Positions 34,185 to 46,800 of a DNA stretch of 64,000 bases are shown here, in pieces. Below the pieces are notes generated by a model. It did not search any database. It saw only the letters and a list, made by a program, of their open reading frames with translations, and had not been told where the DNA came from. A program made the translations under genes and the position numbers. Location: contig BRKX01000004.1 in the NCBI GenBank assembly GCA_026008535.1, positions 39,994,501 through 40,058,500 of the forward strand, in the 5' to 3' direction. The DNA is from Perilla frutescens. Its lineage: Eukaryota; Streptophyta; Magnoliopsida; Lamiales; Lamiaceae. Position 1 is the first letter of the stretch. Every line of letters starts with the position of its first letter.

Positions 34185-37100
34185 ATGACACCTCGAAGAC
34201 GTCAAGCCGAGAATGAGGATGAGAACGAACCTGAGCAAGCCCCAAACCTCGTTCCAAGAGCTGAAAGTGTGTTTCTCAAACACAACCCTCCATCGTTTAA
34301 TGGTTTAGGAGATCCAATGGATGCCGAAAAATGGGTTCGCTCCTTAGAACGAATCTTCGATTTCATAGCTTGCTCTGAAGGAGAGAAACTAAGTTGCGCT
34401 CTTTTCATGTTAACGGAGGATGTGGACTACTGGTGGGAGTCCGTACGAAGGACCATAACCCCAGTTCAATGGGAAGACTATAGTTGGGAAGATTTCAAGC
34501 ACGATCTGTATCAGAAGTATATCCCAGATTGTTACCAAGAGGCAAAAGAAATGGAGTTCTGGAATCTAAAGCAAGGGAATAAGACAGTGTCGGAATACGA
34601 TAGAGAATTCAACCAGTTGTCAAGGCATGCTCCACATCTAGTGGACACAGACGGGAAGAAAGCACGCAAGTTCAAGAAAGGACTCAGATCCGAGATTGAC
34701 ATAGCCCTCGCTAGGCAAGAAGACATGTCTTATGCCCGAACCTTAGCCAAAGCATTGAGCATAGAGGCCATCCTTCCTCAGAAGATTCAACCCCCTCAGT
34801 CGTCTAATGATCCGAAGGGGAAAAGGAAGTGGGAAGGAGGAAGAAGGGACGACAGAAGGAAGAAACCCCACTGGCAAAGCCGAGAGTCAGGGGTGCCTCG
34901 AAATCAACTTGGCAACGCCCCTAGTTTTAGGCCGTGTCAAAAGTGCGGAAGAATGCATCTTGGAGTCTGTCGAGCAAATCTAACTGGGTGCTACAACTGT
35001 GGTGAGGAGGGGCACTTCAAGAGAGAGTGTCCTAAAGGAAACAACCAACGATCTCAAACACCACAGCAACCCATGTACCCGCAACCACTTCAGCAACTTC
35101 CTGGAAACCAGCCAAGACTGCAGCAAGGAGGACCTCAGGGTCAAAGGCCGGGACTAAACCCGAGATCGAACCAAGGACGAGATCAAAGGTCCAACCAAGG
35201 ACAAAGGCTGCCTCAGCCAGCTCGTACTTATGCTCTCAATCAGCAGCAAACTGCTAAGGCCCCAGGTAATCTAGCAGGTATGATTACCCTCCTCGAGACG
35301 CCAGTTTTAGCTCTCTTTGACATAGGAGCATCACATTCGTTTATAGCTGAGTCTGTTTGTAAGAAACTGAAGATTAAACCCGAGAATGCCGAGAATGCTC
35401 TTGAAATAAGTATTCCCTCTGGAAAGAAAATGATGTCTAGGAAGGTCTGCTCTAACCTAGAATTGAACATAGAAGGGGAAAACTTTAAGACAAATCTTTA
35501 TGTGATAAAGATTCAGGACTTCGACATAATCCTAGGAATGGATTGGTTAGCATCAGCTAATGCTTCCATAAGCTGCCCCGAGAGGGAGGTAACGTTTCGA
35601 CCACCCGGGAAACCCGAGGTGAAAATCTACGGATCAAGGCTAGGAACCAAAATCCCAGTGATATCCGCCCTAAAGGCCACCAAGATGATAAGGAAGAACA
35701 ACTGCCAAGCATTTTTAGTTAACCTAGTAAGGAAGGAGGAAGGAGAGCTTTCCATCGAAGACGTTCCAGTCGTAAGGGAATACCCCGACATATTTCCAAA
35801 GGAGCTGCCAGGACTACCTCCAGACAGGCAGGTGGAGTTCGCTATCAAGTTGGAACCAGGAGCCGCCCCAGTTTCAAAAGCCCCCTACAGAATGGCGCCT
35901 AAGGAGTTGCAAGAACTTAAAGTTCAACTGCAAGAGTTACTAGACCTAGGTTTTATCCAACCTAGTGTGTCGCCTTGGGGAGCTCCAATCTTGTTCGTAA
36001 AGAAAAAGGATAGCGCATTAAGGATGTGCATCGACTATAGAGAGCTCAATAAGCTAACCATCAATAATCGATACCATCTCCCAAGAATAGACGATCTCTT
36101 CAATCAACTCAAGGGAGCAAGTGTCTTCTCCAAGATAGACTTAAGATCTGGGTACCATCAGTTGAAGATCCGAGAGGAGGATATCCCTAAGACCGCTTTT
36201 AGAACTCGCTATGGGCACTACGAGTTTGTGGTAATGCCATTCGGATTAACCAACGCCCCAGCAGTGTTCATGGATCTAATGAACCGGGTTTTTCACCCGT
36301 ACCTTGATATGTTTGTTCTAGTTTTCATAGATGATATTCTCATCTATTCCAAGGATGAAGAAGAACATCAAGAGCACCTGAGAGTGGTGCTGGAAACCTT
36401 AAGAAGAGAAAAGCTTTATGCTAAGTTCAGCAAATGTGAGTTTTGGCTCAAAGAAGTAATGTTTCTAAGTCATATAGTCTCGGTAGAAGGAATCAAGGTA
36501 GATCCAGCCAAGATTGAAGCCGTAAGCAACTGGAAGTCTCCAAGAAGCATAAACGAGATAAGAATTTTTCTAGGACTCGCCGGATACTATCGCAGATTCA
36601 TTGAAGGATTCTCGACTATATCCAGGCCTATGACGCGATTGTTACAGAAGAACTCCAAGTTCAAATGGACGCCTGAATGTGAGGAAAGTTTTCAAACTTT
36701 GAAGAAGATGCTAACCACAGCCCCCATATTAGCCATTCTAGAAGGGAATGAAGATTTCATGGTTTACGCAGACGCATCGAGTAAAGGATTAGGATGCGTA
36801 CTAATGCAGAGAGGAAAGGTGATTGCTTATGCTTCTAGACAGCTTAAGAATCATGAACAGAACTACCCGACGCATGACTTGGAACTAGCAGCGGTCGTTC
36901 ATGCGCTGAAGATCTGGAGGCACTATCTCTACGGAGCTAAGTGTGAGATCTTCTCAGATCACAAGAGCTTAAAGTATTTCTTCGAGCAAAAAGATCTTAA
37001 CATGAGACAAAGAAGATGGCTAGAACTCGTAAAAGATTATGACTATACGATTCACTACCACCCAGGTAAAGCAAATGTGGTAGCAGATGCTCTAAGTAGG

Positions 37101-38669
37101 AAAGAGAAGGCGGAGTTAGAATTCATTTTAGTCCAGGAAGATCTTCGCAAGGAGTTCGAGAAGCTAAGAATCGAGGTGCTGACACCACCCGAGACCATTC
37201 AAGCTCAAATTGTCATGATAGTTGCTCAGCCTGACCTAAGGCAGAGGATAATTGAAGCTCAGAGAGGAGACGAGTTTCTCGAAAAGAAAAGGCTAGAAGC
37301 ACGAACTAATAACTCACAAGATTTCGCAGAAGCCGCCGACAACGCGCTCTTATTCAAAGGAAGGCTTTGTGTGCCTAGCAAAGAAGGACTAAAGGAGGAA
37401 ATCATATGCGAAGCACACGACACGCCATATACAGCCCATCCCGGAAGTACCAAGATGTACCAAGACCTCAAGAGGAACTTCTGGTAGAATAACATGAAAA
37501 GGGAAATAGCCGTCTTCGTGGAAAGGTGTCTGAGTTGTCAACAAGTGAAAGCTTTGCATTAAAAACCTTCTGGTTTGCTTCAATCCCTAGAAATTCCTGA
37601 ATGGAAGTGGGATCACATCAACATGGACTTTGTCGTAGGTTTGCCAAGGTCCAAGCGGGGAAATACCGCTATTTGGGTAATCGTTGATCGATTATCTAAA
37701 TCGGCACATTTTGTTGCTGTTAGGATGACAGACGGGCTAGATCAACTAGCCCAATTGTATGTTAAGGAAGTTGTGCGTTTGCACGGAGTGCCGGTCTCGA
37801 TTACATCGGACCGTGATTCAAGATTTACATTAAGATTCTGGAGGAGCCTACAAGATGCAATGGGATCAAAGCTCAACTTTAGCACAGCGTTCCATCCTCA
37901 AACGGATGGCCAATCTGAAAGGACCATCCAGATTCTAGAAGACATGCTTAGAGGAGTTGTCATCGATCAAGGAGGCAATTGGGAGGAGTTACTGCCTTTG
38001 GTAGAATTTGTCTATAACAACAGCTACCAGACATCGATCGGCATGGCCCCTTATGAAGCCCTCTATGGAAAGAAGTGTAGATCGCCCCTATATTGGGACG
38101 AGGTTGGAGAGAAAAGGATACTTGGACCCGAAATGGTCCAGGAAGCCGTCCAGAAAATCGAGCTCATCCGTCAACGCATCAAGGAAGCTCAGGATAGACA
38201 GAAGGCTTATGCAGATGAGAGAAGGACAAATCTCAGCTTCGACGTTGGAGATAAAGTGTTTTTGAAGGTGTCTCCATCAAAAGGGATAATCCGTTTTGGC
38301 AAACGGACCAAATTAAGGCCCAGATTTATCAGACCTTTTGAAATCTTAGAAAAGGTGAATGAAGTAGCCTACAGGTTGGCCTTACCACCCAACCTGAGTA
38401 ACGTGCATGACGTCTTTCATGTCTCAATGTTATGAAAGTACGTGTTTGATCCAAAACACGTGATTAGCAAAGAAGAGATAGTCCTGAATGAAGACTTAGC
38501 CTATGAAGGAAAGCCTCAAGCCATCGTGGATCGAAAAATTCAGAAGCTGAGAAATAAGGAGATCGATCTGGTGAAAGTAATCTGGAACCACCACGGTTCA
38601 GAAGAAGCAACTTGGGAGCTTGAATCCAAGCTGCTCAAGAAGTACCCTGATATCGCTTATCATGGTTAG
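34185..38669 (+). pseudogene. Tekay-type gag-pol polyprotein, one frame with three stops
   Basis: A single frame of 1494 codons plus stop. Gag comes first, with zinc knuckle CYNCGEEGHFKREC near residue 270. Protease near 378 reads ALFDIGASHSFI: the catalytic D-S/T-G is D-I-G. RT (about 560-750) has the catalytic FIDDIL; RNase H (about 855-985) has YADAS and DALSRK; integrase has the zinc motif near 1070, catalytic Asp in MDFVVGLP, Asp in TSDRDSRF and Glu in QTDGQSERT; the C-terminus has a chromodomain-like EATWELES. Stops are TAG 37485-37487, TAA 37560-37562 and TGA 38433-38435, where Trp, Gln and Arg are expected. No frameshift was seen. The element is probably dead unless these stops are read through. 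Confidence 0.93.
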
Positions 38670-38690
38670 TAAATTTCGGGATGAAATTTT

Positions 38691-38707
38691 CTTTAAGGGG
38701 GGTAGGA
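38691..38707 (+). other. Polypurine tract of the Tekay-type element
   Basis: TTTAAGGGGGGTAGGA lies immediately upstream of the 3' LTR start TGTAATACCC. Confidence 0.8.
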
Positions 38708-41700
38708 TGTAATACCCTAGATTTTCGAATAAGGTTTAGAGAATTGTTAATAATAATTAATTAATTAATTAAAGAAGGAATTTAATTAAGGTTAGTTAAG
38801 GTTGGATGTCAGTCACGACTTTAGGAGTCAGTTTTCGTGAGAATCGTCTTTTCGAGAAATGTGATTTTAACTATTTTATGACCATCCGTGGTATCATTAG
38901 AAATATTTTAACTCAAGGAGTATGCCGGTGTTTTCGGATTTTAATTCTGAAATCATTTGAGTTCCCGGTGATGAAAAACGCATTTAAAAGAAGAATGAAT
39001 AGTAACTTTTGCGTGCGTTCGTGTTTTGAGAAATTTACGAAATCCTCCTCATTGATCTGAGTCCTGTTCTGTCAGGCCCCTCTTATGGGAAATGACTCAA
39101 GGATTCCGTTGGCGTTCACAGATTGTCATTCTGAGGTCAATCGAACGCTCGGGAGCCGAATCTGTCAGTCTGAGTGAATAGTAAAAAGTAATTCCAAAAA
39201 GGGAATCTTTGCTCGTCTTCCTTCTGACGAACCTGTCTTCTTCACGAATCAAGTTGGTTCACTAGTATTCGAGCCAACGAGTCTCTCGGTATTTTTAGAT
39301 TTCGTGTCTGAAGTCGTTTGGACCTCGACATCGAATAAAGCAGCTTTTAACCGAACCCGGGGTAACTTTTGCAGTATTCCCGCACAGCAATGGCTTCCAA
39401 GGGAAGCCAAAGCTTTTCCTATATATAGGGGGCCACCCCTTTAGCTTTTCTTGCTCATTTTACTCTTTCCCTTCACTTCTAAATCGAGAGGTGAAAAGCT
39501 TTGAAAGCCGAGAAGGTTCTGTCGAAATAAAAAGCGTTCTTCGTGAGTGTTCTTCAAGACGACGAGCGGAGTGGCGTGGAAGAGATGCGGTGAGAGAATG
39601 TGCTAGGGGCGCCGTTGAAATCGTAGCAGGCGTCTCTGCCACTGTTGTGACTCGACGAGACGCCGAGCTAACCACATTCCTTCGACGCACCTGACCCTGT
39701 CCATTTGTGTTCGTCCATCTCAATTCCATTTCTTTTTCATCTTTAAATTTCCGCATTTACTTTCCGTTCTTTACGTTCTTCGCGTTCTTCATTATTTCTC
39801 GTCTAGAGTTACATTTTGATTTTTGTTGAAATTCTAAGATAATAACTTGTGCGTTATATTTCTCATTCTAAATACCGTTATTGTTATTCTAAGAAGATTA
39901 ACCTCGTTATTCCATTAAAAATCTGTTCAAGCCATATTTAACCATTTCGGAGGATTATCGTGTTTATGCTGTTATAATGCCAAAATTATTTTTAAATTAA
40001 AGCATGTTGTTGCATGATAAATTCAAACACGTTGTTTTTATAAAAATCCGGGTTAATTGTTCTTCGTGTTCGTCGAAAAAATCAACGAACGCGAAGAACA
40101 GTCAAAGAGCCCAGTTGAAGATCGCCCAGGAGAGAGAGAAAATTGGTCCCGCGACCGCGGGGGGTGCGCGGCCGCGCGACGCCTCCCTCGGCCCAGGACC
40201 CCGCAGACGCGGGGCTGCACGGGCGCGCAGGGTGCCGCCGGCGCGCGACGCTTCCCCCCCCCCCCCCCCCCGTGTTGTCCGACGCTCGTCCTTCTGATTT
40301 TTCGAATTCTTCTTCGATTCATGTTTCTCCGAGTAATTCTCAAGTTTAAATTAAAAAGATTTTCAAGCTTCTCCGATTTATTTCAAGAAAATCATTCAAG
40401 TTCTTTTCCGTCTAAAAATTTAGAAATCAAGTCGAGAAATTCCATAAATAAAATAAATCCTTTTCGAACCCTTATTAAGTCAAAGTCGTGCTATCCATGT
40501 TAAGACCTAGCTAAGGGAATATTAGTTGGGTGTTATTTAATATCATGTTATTAGAAATTTTCGAAAGAGGCTTCTAAGTCGATGATTCGACTCTTATAGG
40601 AGGAATCGAGCCTCAAAGGAATACTCAGGAAGATCACCAGCTCGTTGCCTCATCTTCTGTCCCGTAATCTAGGTGGATAAATCTATACTCATCTAAAGTT
40701 TGAGCTAATAAGCTCTAGAAGCATGTTAGGGCAAAATGAGATATCTAATAAAGTATTTTTGCTCAGCCTGATTGATCTCTATACAAGGAAAGGAAAGGAA
40801 TAAGAAAAGTTATATGCATGATTATGTTGAATTGTTATTTGAGTTAGATAAAGTAAAGGAAGATAGTATAAGCTAAGTGAGCACTCAAGTATGTTTAGAT
40901 ATGCTAGAATTATTTATTTACAATTTATGCTAGCTTGAGGTATTTAGAATTGCTTTATTTGCAATCAATGTTATCCGCGTTCATTTTTCTCGTATTTGAA
41001 TGTTTATGCTTTGTTAAAGCTCGTATAGTTAAGGATTAAGGATTTGCCCTGTTAGGGTAGCTTTACCCCCTTTGTAGGCCGAGATCATGCAGTAATAAGG
41101 TATTAGCATTAGACATAGTTCTAAGCTTGATATTGCTAGCAAGAATAGGGAGAGAAGGAACTTAGCTTTTCACTTAAGTAGGATGTGAGCTCGGAATCAT
41201 TAAGGGAGTCACTGCTGGGTTTTTCCCACACAAACTCGTTCGTATCTTTGAGGTAATCCCTCTACTATTCTATGGCATGCCTAAGAGTACAGTTGACGAC
41301 AGGTTTGAGCTAAGTTGGGCCCAAAAGAAAAGAAAAGGTTTTACGGATACGGAGAGGGCTTTTGCGTTTTGCTCTCCGTATACCGTCTGTATTGTTGGAT
41401 ATCTTGAAGTTATTAAAGCATTTTCGCTAAAACCCACTGAGTACATTAGTGCTCATGCCCCCTCTTTTCAAATGTTTTCAGGTTGAGATGCTGAGGATGT
41501 TGGTGGCTGTGAATGTGGGTTGGCTGCCAAGACTATTTTGCTATTATCTAATGTTTCCATGAAATCCACTTTGTGATCCGCTACTCTGATACACTCCTTT
41601 CAATTCTGTTTAAGTCCTATTATGTTTAGCAAAACTCAATGAGTAATCTCCCAGAAACGATTCAACACCTATAAGATGTATATTATGTTTATCTCTATTT

Positions 41701-41942
41701 TTGAGTATGACCTCCATCCACCTGCAGATAGGCCTAATAAGTTGGTATCTGATTAATTAGCCGTTTCATTCCGCATAAGCATGTTTTCTTTTAACCCAAG
41801 TAAACCCGAGCATCACCATATAACTTCTAAGGCATGTCTTGATTCTTAAACTTCTTGGTAAACCCTACAACTTTATTCGTTAATCCCTTAATAACACCCC
41901 GTCCCCATTCGTAAATCCCTATCTCGGGACCGGGTTGTTACA
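38708..41942 (+). repeat. 3' LTR of the Tekay-type element
   Basis: 3235 bp, closely matching 29415-32507. It carries an extra block (about 40070-40180) including an inverted repeat (GTTCTTCGTGTTCGT against ACGAACGCGAAGAAC) and a run of 18 C (about 40254-40271) where the 5' LTR has 7. Ends TGTTACA before the ATGTT duplication. Confidence 0.92.
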
Positions 41943-41968
41943 ATGTTAGAATCTAAAGTAGAAGAAAA

Positions 41969-42220
41969 GCACTCCATGTGTTTGTCGAAATGCATAGAAG
42001 AAAACTGTAAATGAGACGCAAGAATATTTGGAAATTTTCTGATTGTATTAAACTCAACTGATTACAGATATTTACAATGTATTTATAGAGAAAAAGCTGT
42101 CACTATCTAACTCTAACAAACTACCACATAATGCGGAGAGAAGTCCACGTGGAACACAAATATCTAGCCTACCATCTACCTAGCATGCATGCAAATATGC
42201 AACCATAAATATATTCAATA
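41969..42220 (-). repeat. 5' LTR of the Ale-type element
   Basis: 252 bp matching 23291-23542. On the minus strand it starts TATTGAATATA, where TGTTGAATATA would be canonical, and is followed by 25 bp ending TCTAACA before the primer site TGGTATCA, now separated from it by the Tekay insertion. GATAAG follows on the plus strand, as at the other end. Confidence 0.85.
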
Positions 42221-42685
42221 GATAAGTAAAGAATAAGGAAACACATCGGTGAGAAAATGGATGTACATATATACATATAAATTATTTATAATATGTAGAT
42301 ATATAAGTTTATTCTGGATTTCTGTTTGATATGTAGGATTGCATACTAGCTAGTGTATTGATTAATTTTGCTAAACCAACTTATAATATAACTAAGAGAT
42401 ATACAAATCTAATTTCAATTGCTTCACTTGTTTTTTTATATACTAGCTAGCGATTTTCCTAGGGGGCTGAATTTGAGTTGATTGCGCTAGTTTCACATAC
42501 AAGCAAATTGTTATAAAATTATATGTTGATATTTGACACATGAGATGATCAGTCCTTTGGATTATTGTATTTTTTTCTTTTATAATTGTAAATCAAAATA
42601 TGATGTTTACTGTTTAGTGGGAAATATTTAATTAGCTCAAATCTGTATATACACATTGATTGTAGAAACTTGATATAATATGTAG
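42221..42685. other. Upstream flank of the F-box gene
   Basis: AT-rich DNA from the Ale 5' LTR to the F-box start codon. It would contain the F-box promoter. No TATA box or other motif could be assigned with confidence. Confidence 0.45.
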
Positions 42686-43166
42686 ATGGTTGGGGGTTTG
42701 AAGTCTAGAACTCGGCCTTATTATTCTCGGAGATGTAAAAATGTGAGTTCGACAAATATAGAGTCCCTCCCCGACGAGCTGTTGTTCGACATTCTTGTAC
42801 GTCTGCAAGCTGATGATATTTATGAGAGAGCAAGGGTTGTGTGTCGGAGGTGGTACCACATAATCCATGCTGATGCTTTCATCAACACATACCTTCACCA
42901 TTCTACTTATGGACTTCTAGTACCCGAGCATGGATTGTTGTGTAGTCATCTAATTTATTTGAGTGCAACAGAGCAAGGGCAAATTGAGATATTCGATTCA
43001 AGTTAGAAATGCAGAAGCACAGCTTGGGGTAGTTGTAATGGTTTGGTTTTGATGTTAAACATGAAGTGGACTAGTCTGTATATTTTGAATCCTGCAACAA
43101 GGCATACATTCCTTCTCCCTCTATTTGAACTTGACAGTAAATTGGTGCATGGAGTGTGTGGTATTG

Positions 43167-43798
43167 TGTTGATACCGTTTTGTAGTGTATCATAGATTTA
43201 GGGATATTTGTTTAAATTGTGTATTTAGAGTTTTTGTCTTTCTTGCAGGATAAAATCTGTTGAGAGAAAATAGAAGCATATGGAATTTGACCAAGTCCAA
43301 AGATCTGCTGAAGCCACGGTTGTTCCGAAAGTTGCGCCGGAAATATAGGAGTAAAGATCATGGAGACCATGGCTTAGTGGAACGGTTGCTTTGAGTGGGG
43401 ATCAAGCAACGAGCTATGTATATATAGGGTTCAGATAGTTAGTGTTAAGTACGAGTTTTTAATAGAACTTTTCTGATATTGTAAAGTTTTGAGTTCTCGT
43501 ATTTATCCGTTTCTACTAGATATAATTAAGACAACTTTAGTCCCAACCTTCTGTGAAGGAAGAGATAAAGTGTCTTAATATTTAGTGAGAGTTTATCTGG
43601 TAGTGTTTTTGTAATTCACATATTTTATATAGTGAAGATTTCGCCCTAAGGCACTTCGCGAGATTATAGAAATATAATCTCGTGAAAATTCCAATCTATT
43701 GTTTCTGTTTTAAATTTCCGCTGCGTATGCAAAGTTGTCTCAACTTTATACACAACTTTGTACACAACTCTTTCAAAACCGAGAGTTCGGTTTCTTCA
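43167..43798 (+). repeat. 5' LTR of Sirevirus 1
   Basis: 632 bp with a TATATATAG promoter motif at 43419-43427. The end carries palindromic AAAGTTGTCTCAACTTT (43731-43747) and two CACAACT(T/C)T words. Confidence 0.93.
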
Positions 43799-43813
43799 AT
43801 TGGCATCGAGAGC
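43799..43813 (+). other. Primer binding site of Sirevirus 1
   Basis: ATTGGCATCGAGAGC directly follows the LTR. It resembles the tRNA-Met-type TGGTATCAGAGC with changes. Confidence 0.7.
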
Positions 43814-43857
43814 AGACACTTGATACACTAAGTGGTGATCCTATTTTCGTACGCACA

Positions 43858-46800
43858 ATGGATTGCACGAACCCACTGTTCAACAAACCTCCCATCCTAA
43901 ATGGCATGAACTATTCCTTTTGGAAAGTTCGGATGAGATCATGCATCAAGTCGATTGATGCAAGAGCATGGAATGCGGTTCAAAAAGGATGGACACACCC
44001 CAAGACCATGGATACTGAAGGAGATACATGCCGTACACCACAGTCAGAATGGAGCAGAGAGCAAAATGAAGAAGCTACCTTTAATGACAAGGCGCTCAAC
44101 GCAATTCAATCCTCCCTAGACGTTCAGATGTTCAAACTTATAAGGAATTATGAGACAGATAAGGAAGCTTGGGATATACTCCAGCAGCATTGCGAAGGTG
44201 ATGTTGGAATTAAAGAATCAAGGCATCGGATTCTCACCACAAAGTTTGAAAACATGAAGATGGAGGATGATGAGTCCGTAGGAGACTACTGCAATAAATT
44301 ACTGGAGATTGCCAATGAGTGCAATGATTTGGGTGATCCAATTACCAATAAGAGGTTAGTTTCAAAAACTTTGAGGACTTTAACTTCTCGTTTCGACATG
44401 AAAGTGGTTGCAATTGATACTGCTACAACTACTGGAGCTCTGGATTTCACCAAACTGATGAATGATCTGAAGACATTCGAGATGGAACTAAATGAAAAGG
44501 GTGGACAGAAGAAGAAGGGAATCGCTTTGACAGTCGGGACAACTTCAAAGACAACTTCGGCTTACGTTGAAGAAGTAGATGAAGACCTTGAAGAAATCAC
44601 TGAGAAGGATCCAGATTATGCTCTTCTCAACCGAAGAGTTAATTCTCTCATTCGAGCCAACAAAGGAAAACAACAAGTGGGAGGTAGAGAACAACGAAAG
44701 CCTCGAAATGATGCCTCCAGATCTTTGGTTCTCTATGACAGGCTTATCTCACCAGGAAAGGAACTAAAAATCATTAGGCGTGCTGCATCTGATCACTTCC
44801 GACCTAAAGAAGTAACGGACTTCTCTACAGTTCAATGCTATGAATGCAAGGGCTTCGGACACTTTGCTAACGAGTGTCCCAACACATTTCGCAAACTGGG
44901 AAAGCATGTCAACTTTCTATCTCTTAGCGATAGTGAGCTTGACACCTCATGGATTTATGTAGAGGAGATTCCTAATGATCCACCAACTGAGCAGACAGCC
45001 TTAACTGCAGTATGTGTTGAAGAGGACAAGTCAAACTACACCGAAGTTGAGATAACTTCAGATAGGTATGATGAGTCCTACTATAACACTCTTTTCTATT
45101 TCAACACTGTTGTGTCCACTGCAGAAAATGATGAAGAAGTCACGGAAGAGGAAACTCTGGAGTTACTGATAAAGATGCAGGAACTTTACAAGGAACTGTA
45201 CGTCAAATGGTCCAAACAGTGCAAAGTAGTGGATTCACTAACTGAGGAAGTTTCTGTGCAAAAGGCCTCACTACAAAAGCTGGAAGTCATGCTGACAAAG
45301 AAGGATGCTGAGTTGGACAACATGAGAATTAAACTCAATCATGCTGATGAAACTTTTAAAAGACTCAACACGGGAACCTCAAAACTAGATGAAGTTCTGT
45401 CTCAAACTCAGATAACTCCACATGGCCTTGGGTATGATTCAAGTGCAAGACCAGCCTTCACTCAGATTTTGTCTACTCATGGCAAACCATTTGTGAAAGC
45501 CAAGGAAGTTCCCACAACTTCGTCAGCAAAGAAAAAACGTAGGAGGTACATTTGTCACTTCTGTTTTCTTCCTGGACACATTAAGCCCTTCTGTCATAAG
45601 TTTTTGTAGGAACACCATAAGGAGATGCATCTGAAGAACCAAGCATCAAATCCTATCCTCTCAAACAAAGGTGACAAGTCCAAGAAACTGATATGGAGAC
45701 CCAAAGTTACGCAAACAGTTACCTGCCAAGTGGTCTTCACTGCATCAATAGATAATGACTCGACCACATGGTACTTTGATAGTGGATGCTCACGTGACAT
45801 GACAGGTTCCAGATGTTACCTATCAAACTATCAAAGAATCAATGGCAGTGAAGTAACTTTTGGAGGAGGGTCAAATGGCAAGATTGTTGGACTAGGAACC
45901 TTGGACAGTCCTGGACTTCCAAAGCTGGCCAATGTATCACATGTTGAAGGGCTGACTACAAATCTCATTAGCATTAGTCAACTATGTGATGACAACTTCA
46001 GTGTCATCTTTGATAAAGAAAGGTGCACTGTGATGGACAACAACGGAAATCATATGATCTCAGGGGTAAGGTCTTCCAATAATATTTATGAGACTAACAA
46101 AAACAGTTGTCTAAGTGCACAGGTAAATGAAGCGCAGCTTTGGCACCAAAAATTGGGACACACCAACTTCCGCAATATGAAGAATCTCCAAAGAATAAAT
46201 GTTGCTCTAGGAGTTCCCAAGTTGAACATTTCAAGTCCTAGCTTTTGTGGAGATTGTCAAAAAGGAAAACAAGTCAAAGCGTCGCACCCAGTTGTGACAA
46301 CTTCTGAGAGACCTTTCACAACTCAAAGCTGCTTCGAACTACTTCATATGGATCTTATGGGACCAGCTGAAGTTGAAAGTCTTGGAGATAAATGGTATTC
46401 CTTTGAGATTGTAGATGATCTATCTAGGTATACTTGGGTAAAATTTTTGAGAAACAAGGGTGAGACATATGATTACTTCTTGGAGTTGTATGCCACGATC
46501 AAAAACTTTTACCATGCTTGTGTCAAGAGACTAAGATCGGATCATGGGAGGGAGTTTGAGAATATTCAACTCCTCAAATTTTGCATGAAGGAAGGAATTC
46601 ATCACGAGTACTCATCTCCAAAGACACCCCAGCAAAACGGTGTGGCCGAGCGAAAAAATAGAACCCTACAAGAGATGGCCATGGGTAGAAGTAGATCAAG
46701 TGACACAGAAGTGGAAGAAAGAGTGCACCCTGAAGTTGAGCCCACTTCAACGGCAACCGAGGATACACCAGCAAATGAACCTGAATCTGATCATGAGTAA

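Larger units (their letters stand above)
29415..41942 (+). mobile_element. Complete Tekay-type (Del) chromovirus, 12.5 kb
   Basis: Bounded by the 5-bp target duplication ATGTT (29410-29414, 41943-41947). LTRs start TGTAATA and end TGTTACA; lengths are 3093 bp (29415-32507) and 3235 bp (38708-41942). Primer site TTGGTATCAGAGC (32509-32521), extra ORF (33053-33826), gag-pol (34185-38669) and polypurine tract AAGGGGGG before 38708. Domain order PR-RT-RH-INT with a terminal chromodomain-like region and very long LTRs fits Tekay. Inserted just downstream of the 5' LTR of the Ale element, hence younger than it. Gag-pol is broken by three stops. Confidence 0.93.
23291..42220 (-). mobile_element. Ale-type Ty1/copia retrotransposon carrying two nested insertions
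   Basis: Near-identical LTRs of 252 bp lie at 23291-23542 (3' LTR) and 41969-42220 (5' LTR) on the minus strand, flanked by GATAAG on both outer sides. Without the insertions the element is about 4.8 kb: 5' LTR, tRNA-Met-type primer site (TGGTATCATCG from 29410), gag, protease, integrase, RT-RNase H, polypurine tract (CGGGGGAG, about 23543-23550), 3' LTR. Short LTRs and integrase/RNase H motifs fit the Ale/Retrofit lineage. It is interrupted by a 1.56-kb non-coding element (26158-27718) and by a complete Tekay-type gypsy element (29415-41942). Confidence 0.9.

Noticed and set aside
45607..45609. TAG between Sirevirus 1 gag and pol as a programmed readthrough stop
   Set aside because: Gag and pol are in one frame here, but the codon context (TAG GAA CAC) shows no known readthrough signal and the copy has other nonsense changes; a Trp-to-stop mutation is simpler.
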